Shown: positions 17,317-26,053 of the stretch, piece after piece
Numbering within the stretch: the first letter of the stretch is position 1
How the letters are laid out: every line of letters begins with the position of its first letter
Source: Phycisphaerales bacterium
Lineage (GTDB): Bacteria; Planctomycetota; Phycisphaerae; Phycisphaerales; UBA1924
DNA length: 64,000 nt
Direction: 5' to 3'
Assembly: GCA_035627955.1 (NCBI GenBank)
Contig: DASPKU010000007.1
Span: 62,001-126,000 of the forward strand
Made by a program: the position numbers and the translations under genes
Notes under the pieces: generated by a model
Database searches by the model: none
Told to the model about the DNA's origin: nothing
The model's input: the letters and a program-made list of their open reading frames with translations, nothing else

Positions 17317-18378
17317 TTGGAAGTCAGTATCCGTGTCCCCTCCGGCTCCGAGCGCGTCGCCGTGCTCGGCTCGGCCGAGCGAAACCTCAAGATGATCCGC
17401 GAAGGGCTTGGCGTCGGCGTGATCGCCCGCGAGGGCAGCGTCCGCATCTCCGGCTCCAAGCAGGCCGTGACCGCCGCGCGCCGGGTCATCGAGCGCCTCA
17501 CCGAGGCCGCTTCCGGTGAGCCGCTGGACCGCCAGCGGGTGCTCGACCTGATCGCCGAGGAATCCGGCGAGAACAAGAAGGCCCCCCGCGGCTGGGAAGT
17601 CGCCGCCAACGGCGAGACCAACGACGTCTACCACCCCGAGGAGTGGGACGGTCACCTCAACGTCTACTCCGGCGGCAAGGCCCTCAAGCCCCGCACGCCC
17701 AACCAGGAGAAGTACCTCGAGGCCATCCGCACCAACGACCTCGTGTTCGGCATCGGCCCCGCCGGCACCGGCAAGACCTACCTCGCCGTCGCCGCGGCCG
17801 TGCACCTGCTCAAGACCGGTCGCGTGCGCCGCGTCGTGCTCGCACGCCCCGCGGTCGAAGCGGGCGAGAAGCTCGGCTTCCTCCCCGGCGATCTGCGCGA
17901 GAAGGTCAACCCCTACCTCCGCCCGCTCTTTGACGCCCTCAACGACATGATGGACTACTCCACCGTCGCCCGCTTCCTCCAGAGCGACGTTGTCGAGGTC
18001 GTCCCCCTCGCCTTCATGCGCGGGCGCACGCTCAACAACGCCGTCATCATCCTCGACGAGGCCCAGAACACCACCCGCGGCCAGATGCTCATGTTCCTCA
18101 CCCGCATGGGCCAGGGCTCCAAGATGATTGTCACCGGTGACGTCACCCAGATCGACCTCCCCGACCCAGCCGAGTCGGGCCTGGTCGACGCCGCCCGCCG
18201 CCTCAACCGCACTCGCGGCGTCGGCTTCGTGCAGTTCGAGAAGGAGGACGTCGTCCGCCACGACCTCGTGCAGCGCGTCATCGAGGCCTACGGCGAGGAC
18301 GCCCTGTCGGATAACTCCGCCCGCACCCGCCAAAGACGCAAGCCCGTGACCGATAACCCGCCAACCACCCCCGCCTGA
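17317..18378 (+). CDS. phoH: PhoH family ATPase
   Basis: This 353-residue protein has an N-terminal KH-like part (residues 1-75, with [23 protein letters not shown]) and a C-terminal P-loop ATPase. The Walker A is GPAGTGKT (147-154) and the Walker B is [11 protein letters not shown] (about 240-250). I choose the TTG at 17317: a GGGAG lies about 10 bases upstream and the resulting start ([18 protein letters not shown]) matches the family. The only ATG in frame upstream, at 17155, would put the start inside the divergent lipoprotein gene. PhoH proteins are linked to RNA metabolism. The next gene, pgpH, follows after 37 bases, the classic phoH-pgpH(yqfF) order, but ybeY is not here. Confidence 0.93.
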   Translation: MEVSIRVPSGSERVAVLGSAERNLKMIREGLGVGVIAREGSVRISGSKQAVTAARRVIERLTEAASGEPLDRQRVLDLIAEESGENKKAPRGWEVAANGETNDVYHPEEWDGHLNVYSGGKALKPRTPNQEKYLEAIRTNDLVFGIGPAGTGKTYLAVAAAVHLLKTGRVRRVVLARPAVEAGEKLGFLPGDLREKVNPYLRPLFDALNDMMDYSTVARFLQSDVVEVVPLAFMRGRTLNNAVIILDEAQNTTRGQMLMFLTRMGQGSKMIVTGDVTQIDLPDPAESGLVDAARRLNRTRGVGFVQFEKEDVVRHDLVQRVIEAYGEDALSDNSARTRQRRKPVTDNPPTTPA

Positions 18379-18415
18379 ATCGCCGATCTACTAGATAGCT
18401 CTTCCCCTGCCCCCC

Positions 18416-20773
18416 ATGCCCAGAGACCCGGACAACACCGCCCCCGCCACGCGCACCGGTGACCTCGCGCGCAGCCTGCGGGCCCGCCGCCCGCACCCCG
18501 GGCGCTTCTCGGGCATGGGCGCCTTCGTCCGGCTGCTCGACGCCCTCGCCCAGCCCAGCCTGGGCCTGGGCCTCTTTATCGCGGCCCTCTTCGCGCTGGT
18601 CTGCTCAGCGTTCGTGATCTGGGGACGCACGCAGCCGCTCGTGGCCGTAGGTCGCGTCATGGACGACACCCGCCTGGTCCGCGTGCAGATGCGCGTGCCC
18701 GACGAGGAAGCCACCAACCAGGCCCGGGAAATCGCCCGCCAGGCCACCCCCCGCGTCTTCCGCCCCGATAACGCCGTGCTGGAGGCCCTTGGCAACTCCC
18801 TGTCCACTCTGCCCACCGTGCTCGCCGGCGCCGAGACCCTCGACAACGTCGACCCCACCATCCGCGCCGAGTACAACCTCACCCCCGAGACCTTCGCGGC
18901 CATCAAGGCCCAGGCCTTCGACGGGCACGCCAGCCCCGAGTGGCTCAGCAACGTCGGCGCCCTCGACACCCTGCTCCGCCGCCGCCCGTTCCTGGAAAGC
19001 CAGACGTGGCAGCGCGCCCTCCAGGAGGGCACGACCTCCGTCGTTGCCCTGGTGGAAGAGAACCGGCGCGAGGAAGTCCCCAAGTCCGACCTCGTGAACC
19101 TCGGCGACCGCGAGCGCCTCACCCGCGCCGCCGACGAGATCGCCCGGGCGGCGGGCTTTTACGGGCCTCTTCACACGCTGGTCGCCGAGCGCCTCGCCAC
19201 CAAGGTCCGCCCCACCTTCACCTTCGACGAGGCCGCCACCGCCCAGGCGCAGGCCACCATCACCAGCGGCGTCAAGCCCATCGAACGCATCAGCACGCCC
19301 GGCCAGGTCATCTTCCAGCGCGGCTTCGTCCTCACCCAGCCCCAGCACGACCTCTTCAAGGCCGAGCAGGAGTTCTTCCAGGAGCACGGCCGGCTCTACT
19401 ACGGCCTCGCCCGCAATATCGCGATCGTCTCCGCCTGCTTCGCGGTCACCCTCGCCCTCGCCGGCTACACCTACCTCTTCTGCCCCCGCGTCCGCAGGAA
19501 CGCCAGCCGCATGGGCGGCATCGCCCTCACCCTCGCCGCGGCCCTCGGCATCGCTGTGATCGGCGCCGCCCAGGCCCCGCAGTTCAACATCTTCTTCGCC
19601 GTGACCCCCACGCTGATGGTCGCGATGCTGCTGGCGATCGCCTACGACCGCCGCTCCGCCCTCGCCTTCGCCCTGCTGCACTCGGTGCTGGTGTGCCTCG
19701 CCCTCCGCGAGTCCGTCGGCGTCATGGCGGTCATGATCACCGGCATCGCCTGCGTGGTGTGGTCGCTCAAGGAGATCCGCGACCGCAACTCGCTCTTCCG
19801 CACCTCGATGGTCTCGGCGGTGGGCGTCGCTCTCGCGACCGCCATCTTCAGCCTCATCGAGCGCCCCATCTCCCCCAACATCCTGCCCAAGGTTCTCAAG
19901 GAGATCGGCGTCGACGCCGGCACCGCGGGCGGGGGCGCCCTGCTCGTCGGCGGCATCACCCTCTTCATGCTGCCGCTCATCGAGAAGGTCTTCAACGTCA
20001 CCACCGGCATGACGCTGATCGACCTGCGCGACCCCAAGCAGCCCCTGCTCAAGGAGCTCCAGTTCCGCGCCCCCGGCACCTACAACCACTCGCTCAACGT
20101 CGCCGCCGTCGCCGAGGCCGCGGCCGACGCCATCGGCGCCGACAGCCTGCTGACCTACGTCGGCGCCCTCTACCACGACGTGGGCAAGATGAACAAGCCC
20201 GAGTACTTCGTCGAGAACCAGGTCGGCGGCACCAACAAGCACGACAAGCTCAGCCCCGCCATGTCCCTGCTCGTGGTCGTCGGGCACGTCAAGGACGGCA
20301 TGGAGCTCGCCCGCGAGTTCCAGCTCCCCCAGAAGGTCCAGCACTTCATCGAGGCCCACCACGGCACCACCCTCGTCGAGTTCTTCTACCACCGCGCCCG
20401 CCAGCAGGCCCTCAAGGGCAAGGACGGCATGGACCTCGACCCCGACGACACCTATGTGCCCGACGAGTTCGAGTTCCGCTACCCCGGCCCCAAGCCCCGC
20501 AACAAGGAAGTCGCGATCCTCATGATCGCCGACGCCGTCGAGTCCGCCGCCCGCGCCATGCCCGACCCCACCCCCTCGCGCATCGACGCCCTCGTCCGCA
20601 CCATCGCCAACAAGCGACTCATGGACGGCCAGTTCGACGACTGCGAGCTCACCCTCAAGGAGCTCCACATCATCGTCGAGTCCGTCTCCCGCACCCTCAC
20701 CAGCATGTACCACGGGCGCATCGCCTACCCCACCGGCGAAATCGAGACGATCCCCGCCGAACAGCGCGCGTGA
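18416..20773 (+). CDS. pgpH: Membrane HD-domain phosphodiesterase of the PgpH (YqfF) family
   Basis: A 785-residue 7TM-HD protein. After an N-terminal helix (about 40-65) there is an extracytoplasmic domain of the 7TMR-HDED type (about 75-320). Seven membrane helices follow (about 335-530), then a cytosolic HD domain. HD-domain ligands are in TYNHSLNVAAVAEAAA, GALYHDVGKMNKPEYF and FIEAHHGTTLVEFFY. Relatives in Firmicutes hydrolyse cyclic di-AMP. Whether this planctomycete makes that nucleotide cannot be told from the window. It forms a two-gene operon with phoH and ends just before a hairpin repeat that may terminate it. Confidence 0.9.
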   Translation: MPRDPDNTAPATRTGDLARSLRARRPHPGRFSGMGAFVRLLDALAQPSLGLGLFIAALFALVCSAFVIWGRTQPLVAVGRVMDDTRLVRVQMRVPDEEATNQAREIARQATPRVFRPDNAVLEALGNSLSTLPTVLAGAETLDNVDPTIRAEYNLTPETFAAIKAQAFDGHASPEWLSNVGALDTLLRRRPFLESQTWQRALQEGTTSVVALVEENRREEVPKSDLVNLGDRERLTRAADEIARAAGFYGPLHTLVAERLATKVRPTFTFDEAATAQAQATITSGVKPIERISTPGQVIFQRGFVLTQPQHDLFKAEQEFFQEHGRLYYGLARNIAIVSACFAVTLALAGYTYLFCPRVRRNASRMGGIALTLAAALGIAVIGAAQAPQFNIFFAVTPTLMVAMLLAIAYDRRSALAFALLHSVLVCLALRESVGVMAVMITGIACVVWSLKEIRDRNSLFRTSMVSAVGVALATAIFSLIERPISPNILPKVLKEIGVDAGTAGGGALLVGGITLFMLPLIEKVFNVTTGMTLIDLRDPKQPLLKELQFRAPGTYNHSLNVAAVAEAAADAIGADSLLTYVGALYHDVGKMNKPEYFVENQVGGTNKHDKLSPAMSLLVVVGHVKDGMELAREFQLPQKVQHFIEAHHGTTLVEFFYHRARQQALKGKDGMDLDPDDTYVPDEFEFRYPGPKPRNKEVAILMIADAVESAARAMPDPTPSRIDALVRTIANKRLMDGQFDDCELTLKELHIIVESVSRTLTSMYHGRIAYPTGEIETIPAEQRA

Positions 20774-20780
20774 CGACGCT

Positions 20781-20812
20781 GTGCCACGATCATGTCCTCA
20801 TGATCGTGTCAC
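20781..20812. repeat. GTGCCAC hairpin, copy 2 (overlaps a stop codon)
   Basis: gtgccacgatcatg-tcct-catgatcgtgtcac: 14-base arms with one mismatch and a 4-base loop, eight bases after the pgpH stop. The TGA stop of the convergent acetyltransferase gene (20809-20811) lies inside the right arm. A bidirectional terminator is the simplest role. Confidence 0.75.
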
Positions 20813-21618
20813 CCCCCAGCCCCCACCGCCCCTTCCACCGTCTTCGTCATGATCATCTTCGTGTACGCCACCTGAAACCCGGCCCGCCGCACGTTCCGCT
20901 CCGTGGCCGCGCCCGGCTTGGACCCGATCGTCACCACCCGCACGCCGCGCTCCGCGCACGCACGCAGCCGCGCCGCGATCAGCGCCTGCTGGATCCCCCG
21001 CCGCCGGTACTCGGGCAGCACGCTCGCGCCCAGCAGCGCCGCCACCTCGCCATCAACCTGCAGCGTGCCGCCCCCGACGATCCGCCCGTCCATCCACGCC
21101 GCGATCGCCACCGTGCTGGGGAGCCGCACGAACCGCGCCGACAGCTCGTGATCGATCTCCGTGGGCTCCACCCCCGGCCCCCTGAACCCGCGGATCACCG
21201 CGTCGCCATACGCCCGTACCTGATGAGCGTCGCCCGCATCCACCACCCGCAGCTCCAGCCCCGGCACCTCCGCCCGCGTGGTTTCGCCCGGTAAAACCTC
21301 CCGGAACAAGGTGCTGGTCGAGTCACGCCACGCGAACCCCGCCTCCGCGATAGTCCGCAGCGTCGCGTCGCTCACAAACGGCGTCACCTCCAGCCGCGGC
21401 TCGATCCCCTCCGCCGACCACCACCGCGACACCTCCCCCAGCTCCCCGCCATCGACATCGCCCTCAAGCCCGAGCCCCACTGCGTAGTTGATCCACGACC
21501 CCCGCTTGCCGCGGAGTGCCGCGCCCCCGCCCCGCAACCAGCGGCAATCGTCCGCGATGGCAGCCGCGCTGCGGGCACGCCGCATCTCCTCCAGCCTGGC
21601 GATCTCGATCAGGTCCAT
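20809..21618 (-). CDS. GNAT-family N-acetyltransferase
   Basis: This 269-residue acetyltransferase has its GNAT core in the C-terminal half: IVGGGTLQVDGEVAALLGASVLPEYRRRGIQ covers strands beta4-beta5 and the acetyl-CoA loop (RRRGIQQALI, about 205-215). The first 140 residues form a second, partly degenerate GNAT-like domain. It begins at the ATG at 21618 (MDLIEIARLEEM); an open frame continues upstream but looks non-coding. The substrate is unknown. It converges on pgpH and its stop codon lies in a hairpin repeat. Confidence 0.8.
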   Translation of the reverse strand: MDLIEIARLEEMRRARSAAAIADDCRWLRGGGAALRGKRGSWINYAVGLGLEGDVDGGELGEVSRWWSAEGIEPRLEVTPFVSDATLRTIAEAGFAWRDSTSTLFREVLPGETTRAEVPGLELRVVDAGDAHQVRAYGDAVIRGFRGPGVEPTEIDHELSARFVRLPSTVAIAAWMDGRIVGGGTLQVDGEVAALLGASVLPEYRRRGIQQALIAARLRACAERGVRVVTIGSKPGAATERNVRRAGFQVAYTKMIMTKTVEGAVGAGG

Positions 21619-21758
21619 GCCCAAGGCTACGCGTAAACCACCCTCCCTTGGCGCAACCTTCGCGCCAGCGCAACGCGCCGGGACACCATCCCAGTGAACC
21701 CGTCGCCTACACTCCCGCCCACCCCGCTTGACGGCGGGCGAGAGAAGGAGAGAGACCA

Positions 21759-22451
21759 ATGACGAAGATGCTGGCCCTGGTTGTGGCCTGCGCGGCAACC
21801 GCCTCCGCGCACGCCGACATGATCGCGTACTGGAACTTCAACACCCTGACGACCGCCACGAACAACGGCACGACTTACGCCGCCGATCAGGGGCTGGGTC
21901 AGCTGCTGCTCAACGTGCCCAGCACCGACCAGGCGGGTTCAAACCGCGGCATCAACTCTTTCGGCGGCACCACCGTCAACGGCCTGACCGGCGAGGTCAA
22001 CGGCCAGGCGCTCTCCGTGCAGGGCAGCTCGCTCGATAGCGGCTCCACCACCGCCGTGCTCAACAACGGCTCGACGCTCACCTTCTCCTTCAGCATGACG
22101 AGCTTCGAGGACCTGATCCTCAGCTTCGCCAGCCAGCGCACCAGCACGGGCTTCAACAGCAACATCGTGTCCTGGTCCATCGACGGCGCTAACTTCACCG
22201 ACCTGGGCCCCGCCTACACCCCCAACACCACCTTCGCCACCACCGGCGTGCTGACCTTCGACTTCTCCTCCATCGCCGCCCTGGACAATGCCGCCACGGC
22301 TTATGTCCGCATCACCCTCAACGGCGCGACCAACATCGGCGGCAACAACCGCTTCGACAACATCCAGCTCAACGCCACCCTCGTCCCCACCCCCGGCGCC
22401 GCCGCCCTCATGGGCCTGGGCCTCCTGGCGTTCCGCCGCCGCACCCGCTGA
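21759..22451 (+). CDS. PEP-CTERM-like exported protein
   Basis: The protein has 230 residues and starts at the ATG at 21759 behind gagaaggagaga. The signal peptide covers about 1-19 (ATASAHAD). The mature part is rich in Ser, Thr, Asn and Gly, with a jelly-roll-like strand pattern and few Lys. The C-terminus is the tripartite sorting signal: VPTPG, a hydrophobic helix AAALMGLGLLAF, and RRRTR. Such proteins are processed by an exosortase-type enzyme, which is not encoded in this window. A strong terminator follows at 22481. A second protein of this type is at 36555-37157. Confidence 0.85.
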   Translation: MTKMLALVVACAATASAHADMIAYWNFNTLTTATNNGTTYAADQGLGQLLLNVPSTDQAGSNRGINSFGGTTVNGLTGEVNGQALSVQGSSLDSGSTTAVLNNGSTLTFSFSMTSFEDLILSFASQRTSTGFNSNIVSWSIDGANFTDLGPAYTPNTTFATTGVLTFDFSSIAALDNAATAYVRITLNGATNIGGNNRFDNIQLNATLVPTPGAAALMGLGLLAFRRRTR

Positions 22452-22480
22452 TCCGTTCCCGACGGTCCAACGTCAACACC

Positions 22481-22510
22481 CAACGCCCGTGCCGCCCGGC
22501 ACGGGCGTTG
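22481..22510 (+). terminator. Intrinsic-type terminator after the PEP-CTERM-like gene
   Basis: A perfect 13-base stem, CAACGCCCGTGCC and GGCACGGGCGTTG, with a 4-base loop GCCC. Only TC-rich sequence follows, so the U-tract is weak, but the stem is very stable. Confidence 0.7.
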
Positions 22511-22523
22511 TCATTACGGGGCC

Positions 22524-22555
22524 GTGCCACCGAGATGTCCTCATCTCGGCGGTGC
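22524..22555. repeat. GTGCCAC hairpin, copy 3 (GAGATG subtype, overlaps the mug stop)
   Basis: gtgccaccgagatg-tcct-catctcggcggtgc: 14-base arms with one mismatch. The stop codon TGA and the last three or four codons of the minus-strand mug gene (stop at 22541-22543) come from this element, so the C-terminus of the glycosylase is repeat-derived. Confidence 0.75.
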
Positions 22556-23140
22556 TCTTCGTCTCGCCCCGCGCCCGCCCTCCAGCAACCCCGCCGCCTC
22601 CCCCACCTCCCTGAACAGCCGCACGAAGTCGCGCAGCTGGTAGTTCGCATTCAGCCCGCTCGGGTTTGGCAGCACCCACAGCTGGGCGCCCTCGAACAGC
22701 TCCGCCTGCACGCCCACCTTCACCTTCTTCACGCCGTACGCCTGCTGGAAGATCCCCACACCCAGGAAGCACACCACCCGCGGCCTGTGCTTCCGCACCA
22801 TGTTTCGCACCACCTCGCCCCCGGCGCGGACCTCCTCGAGCGTCAGCTCCGCCGCGGTCGCCGTCGCCCGCTGCACCACCTTGGTCATGCCGATCCCAAA
22901 CTTCAGCAACTCGCGCGACTCGCTGGGGTGCAGCTGACGCGGTGTCAAACCCGCCTGGTGCAGCGCCGGCCAGAACCGATTCCCCGGCCGCGCAAAGTGG
23001 TACCCCGTCGCCCCCGACCACAGCCCCGGGTTGATCCCCACGAACAGCAGCGCCAACCCCGGCCGCACCAGGTCCGGCACCGTCTCCCGCCCATGCGCCG
23101 CCGCCAGCTCGTCCTTCGTTGGCTTCCTCGCACCACTCAT
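22541..23140 (-). CDS. mug: G/U mismatch-specific DNA glycosylase (Mug/TDG family)
   Basis: This 199-residue enzyme removes uracil or thymine mispaired with guanine. The active-site motif is FVGINPGLWSGATGYHFARPGNRFWPAL (about 31-58), in which GINPG carries the catalytic Asn. The second motif, LPNPSGLNA, is near 164-172. Start at the ATG at 23140, with GGAG five bases upstream; a GTG two codons earlier is possible. The Arg-rich tail GARRRAPPR derives in part from a hairpin repeat. Its neighbours share no obvious repair function. A second uracil-DNA glycosylase is at 52366. Confidence 0.93.
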   Translation of the reverse strand: MSGARKPTKDELAAAHGRETVPDLVRPGLALLFVGINPGLWSGATGYHFARPGNRFWPALHQAGLTPRQLHPSESRELLKFGIGMTKVVQRATATAAELTLEEVRAGGEVVRNMVRKHRPRVVCFLGVGIFQQAYGVKKVKVGVQAELFEGAQLWVLPNPSGLNANYQLRDFVRLFREVGEAAGLLEGGRGARRRAPPR

Positions 23141-23189
23141 GACCACTCCAAGCCAACGAGCCCGACGCGCAAGCGAGGGTCTACTCCTT

Positions 23190-23239
23190 ATAGGAACCCC
23201 GACCGTCAGAGAGGGATACAGCCGCGCTTCGCGGCTGTC
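23190..23239 (+). repeat. TAGGAACCCCGACCGT repeat, single unit
   Basis: ataggaaccccgaccgtcag followed by agggataca and the hairpin gccgcg-cttcgcggc. Same family as 16248-16365 and 49627-49677. It lies between the mug start and the stop of the HExxH gene. Confidence 0.75.
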
Positions 23240-23242
23240 CTC

Positions 23243-23734
23243 CTACCCCACCTCAAACACCTCACCCCGCTCAAACCGCGCCTGCAAGGCGAACGCCTCC
23301 TCCTCGAACGCGATCCCCATGTATCCATACATCACGTAATCCCGCACATACGCACGGCAGAACGCCCCCACCCCCACCCGCCGCATCTGCACAGTGTGCA
23401 CCAGCTCATGGAACACCGTGGACAATCCGCGCTCGTCCATCGCCCGCGACGTCACCGCCACCACATCCCCGAAGCACATCCCCCACACCCCGGTCAGGTC
23501 CACCGGCACCCGCACACCACACCGCCGCAGCACGCGGAACACCCACGGGTTCTCCACCCGCTCCACCACCGCCAGCCGCGCCGCATCCAGCACCTCGCGC
23601 GCGAAGTACGCGCGGAGCACCGCGCTCTCCTCATCGCTCAACCTGCGCGCACCACGCCGCAGCCCCCCGCGCCGCGCCCACAACCACCACGGCCCACCCA
23701 CATACGCAACCACCCCCCAAAGCCCAGGGATCAT
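23243..23734 (-). CDS. Predicted zinc metalloprotease-like protein (HExxH)
   Basis: This 163-residue protein carries STVFHELVHTVQ (about 104-115), an HExxH zinc-binding motif in the context of the DUF4157 group, and a downstream glutamate-rich segment IAFEEEAFALQ that could supply the third ligand. An N-terminal hydrophobic stretch (residues 3-20) may anchor it to the membrane. The ATG at 23732-23734 overlaps the TGA of rmuC in an ATGA, so it is translationally coupled to rmuC. Function unknown; the metalloprotease call rests on the motif only. Confidence 0.7.
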   Translation of the reverse strand: MIPGLWGVVAYVGGPWWLWARRGGLRRGARRLSDEESAVLRAYFAREVLDAARLAVVERVENPWVFRVLRRCGVRVPVDLTGVWGMCFGDVVAVTSRAMDERGLSTVFHELVHTVQMRRVGVGAFCRAYVRDYVMYGYMGIAFEEEAFALQARFERGEVFEVG

Positions 23735-25275
23735 GAACCCTGGGCTTTCGCGCCCTCCAGCAGCGCCGGCTTCGGCTCAATCACCACCTCCCGCACGATC
23801 CCGGCGACCGGCGTCACTTCCGGCAGCTCCTTCCCGCTCTTCACCCCCGCATCCTCAAACTTCCGCAGCGTGGGCTCCAGCCGGCTCTCATAGCTCCCGA
23901 CGAACTTGTTGTACCGCTCCACCGCCGCCGTCAGCGCCTTGCCCACGCTCGCGATGTTCGCAAAGGCCGTCGCCGCGCGGTCGTGCAGCTCGCGCCCGAG
24001 CTCAAACAGCTCCCGCGCCTGCTCCTCGATCCGCTTCTCCCGCCACCCCACCGCCACCGCTCGCAAAAGCCCGATCAGCGTCGAAGGGCTCGCCAGGATC
24101 ACATTCTGCTCCGCGGCCTTCTCCAAGAGGTCCCCCCGCCGCGCCAACGCCGCATCCAGGAACTGATCCCCGGGCACGAACATCACCACAAAGTCCGGCG
24201 ACCCGTCCAGCTCCGCCCAGTATCCCTTCTTTGACAGCGCCGAAACCTGCTCCGAAACGTGCCGCGCAAATCGCTCGAGGCACTCCTCGCGCACGACATC
24301 ATCCGTCGCCTCCGCCGCCTGCACATACGCGTACGTGTTGCACTTCGCATCAACGGCGATCACGCGGTCATTGGGCAGCTTCACGACCATATCCGGCCTC
24401 AGCAGCCGCCCCGCGTCATCCCGGTGGCTCGCCTGCTCCGCGAAGTCGCAGTAGCTGGTCATGCCCGCGAGCTCCGCCACCCGCCGCAGCTGGATCTCGC
24501 CGTACCGCCCGCGCACCTCCGGCTTGCTCAGCGCCTTCGCCAGCTTCATCGTCTCCGCCCGCAGCCCGTCGCTCTGCGCCGCCACGCCGCGGATGTGCTC
24601 CACCAGCGACGCCCGGTCGCTCGCCCACTCCTTGCCCATGAGCGCGAGCTTCTCGTCCGTGCGCTTGAGCGTCTCGCTGATCGGCTTGAGCAGCTGGTCC
24701 ACCTCCGCGCGCTTGCGGTCGAGCTCCTGCTCCCCCTGCTTCTGCGCCGCGGCAAGCTTCGTCTCTGCCAGCTTCAGGAAGCTCTCGTTGTTGTTCCGCA
24801 GCACCTCGCCCGCCAGCGCCCCGAAGCTCTCCTTCATCTTCACGTCGAACGCGGCCAGCTTCTCCTCGATCTCCTTCCGCGCCACGTTCACCGCGATCAG
24901 CTTCTCCGCGTGCACCGACTCCAGCCGCCGCACCTCCTCCGCGTGCAGCCGCCGCTCGTTCTCGACCGCGGCCTCCACCTCGCGCACCCCCCGCGCCCGC
25001 TCCTCCTCGCGCGTCCGCTGCTCCCGCTGCAGCGCCTCACCGAGCCGCGCCTGCTCCGCCTGCGCCAGCGTCACCCGCCGCCCCATCTCCTCCAGCGAGC
25101 CGCGCACCTCCCCCAGCGCCCGCTCCGCCGCGTCCTTCGCTGCCGAAGCCGCTCGACCCTCCGCCTCCGCCACCCCCACCCGGGCCGCCAGCCGCCCGCG
25201 CTCAATCAAAAACCAAACAACCGCCCCAACCCCCGCCGCGGCAGCGAGCCCCAGCACGATGTGTCCAGCATCCAT
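23731..25275 (-). CDS. rmuC: DNA recombination protein RmuC
   Basis: This 514-residue protein has an N-terminal membrane helix (about 4-22), a long coiled coil (about 30-210, rich in Glu, Arg and Ala) and the RmuC nuclease-like domain (about 220-460). That domain contains GRYGEIQLRRVAELAGM, VVKLPNDRVIAVDAKCNTYAYV (the Asp-x-Lys of PD-(D/E)xK type enzymes) and DFVVMFVPGDQFL. RmuC affects inversion rates at short inverted repeats in E. coli, which is of note because this chromosome is rich in palindromic repeats. Start at the ATG at 25275; it ends overlapping the HExxH gene. Confidence 0.95.
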   Translation of the reverse strand: MDAGHIVLGLAAAAGVGAVVWFLIERGRLAARVGVAEAEGRAASAAKDAAERALGEVRGSLEEMGRRVTLAQAEQARLGEALQREQRTREEERARGVREVEAAVENERRLHAEEVRRLESVHAEKLIAVNVARKEIEEKLAAFDVKMKESFGALAGEVLRNNNESFLKLAETKLAAAQKQGEQELDRKRAEVDQLLKPISETLKRTDEKLALMGKEWASDRASLVEHIRGVAAQSDGLRAETMKLAKALSKPEVRGRYGEIQLRRVAELAGMTSYCDFAEQASHRDDAGRLLRPDMVVKLPNDRVIAVDAKCNTYAYVQAAEATDDVVREECLERFARHVSEQVSALSKKGYWAELDGSPDFVVMFVPGDQFLDAALARRGDLLEKAAEQNVILASPSTLIGLLRAVAVGWREKRIEEQARELFELGRELHDRAATAFANIASVGKALTAAVERYNKFVGSYESRLEPTLRKFEDAGVKSGKELPEVTPVAGIVREVVIEPKPALLEGAKAQGS

Positions 25276-25441
25276 AACCCCGAGTCTACCACCCCGCACC
25301 AGCTCTCCAGCCCAACCGACACCCCTGCCAACTTGGCACCTGACACCCTGCTGTCACCCCCGCTGGCAGCAAAAACCCCCGACGCCGGCACCCTTCCGCC
25401 CCCCGCCACTCCGGCACGCCCCTTGCCTTGGGTCCGGAGAG

Positions 25442-25990
25442 ATGCAGTCGGTCCGCGCCCATCCCGGCCACCCCTACGACCCCACCAACGGGGGCGGCAA
25501 CGGCCACGCCCACACCGGCTGCAACGGCGGGAGCTGCCGCCTCAACCTCCTCCTCTCCTACGCCGGCTGGCACCCCGACCCCTGGGTCGACCGCCTACCC
25601 CGCCTGCTCGAGCCCATGGGCGTCATCTCCCACATGGCCGGCAACGGGCGCGAGGCCACCAAACTCCTCTCCTCCGTCCCCATCCATGTCGCGGTCGTGG
25701 ACATGGCCCTACCACTGGACATGTCCCGCCCCGAGGTCGAGCCCGAGTTCGAGGAGGGCGGCCCCCGCCTGCTCGAGCTCCTCCGCCGCCTCGACGAGCC
25801 CCCGCCCGTCGTCGCCATCAAGCGCTCCCGCACCCACCGCGACGACGCCCGCGACATCGCGGCCGCCCTCCGCATGGGCGCCTTCGCCATCCTCGACCGC
25901 CCGCAGACCACCGCGGACCTCAACGTCGTCCTCGACGTCCTCCGCCGCTGCCTCGAACGTCACTATCAAGGACGTTGGCCAAGCACTTGA
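25442..25990 (+). CDS. Degenerate receiver-like protein with His/Cys-rich N-terminus
   Basis: The protein has 182 residues and starts at the ATG at 25442 behind GGAG. The first 32 residues are Gly/His-rich with two Cys (HPGHPYDPTNGGGNGHAHTGCNGGSC), a possible metal site. Residues 35-170 have the five-strand alternation of a receiver: LNLLLSYAGW, VAVVDMALPL (Asp at the phosphorylation position), PPVVAIKRSRTHRDDA, GAFAILDRPQTTADLNVVL. The acidic pair at the first strand is missing, so phosphorylation by a kinase is doubtful. It lies 63 bases upstream of groES, possibly in the same transcript. Confidence 0.65.
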   Translation: MQSVRAHPGHPYDPTNGGGNGHAHTGCNGGSCRLNLLLSYAGWHPDPWVDRLPRLLEPMGVISHMAGNGREATKLLSSVPIHVAVVDMALPLDMSRPEVEPEFEEGGPRLLELLRRLDEPPPVVAIKRSRTHRDDARDIAAALRMGAFAILDRPQTTADLNVVLDVLRRCLERHYQGRWPST

Positions 25991-26053
25991 TGCCTTGGTG
26001 CCCTATGCCTTGATGCCCTCTTCTAAGTTTCACCCTCTTCCGGAGATTGCAGA

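Noticed and set aside
18605-20713. A minus-strand frame of about 702 codons opposite pgpH
   Set aside because: Gly/Asp/Glu/Val-rich shadow translation of the HD-domain protein, with no recognisable fold.
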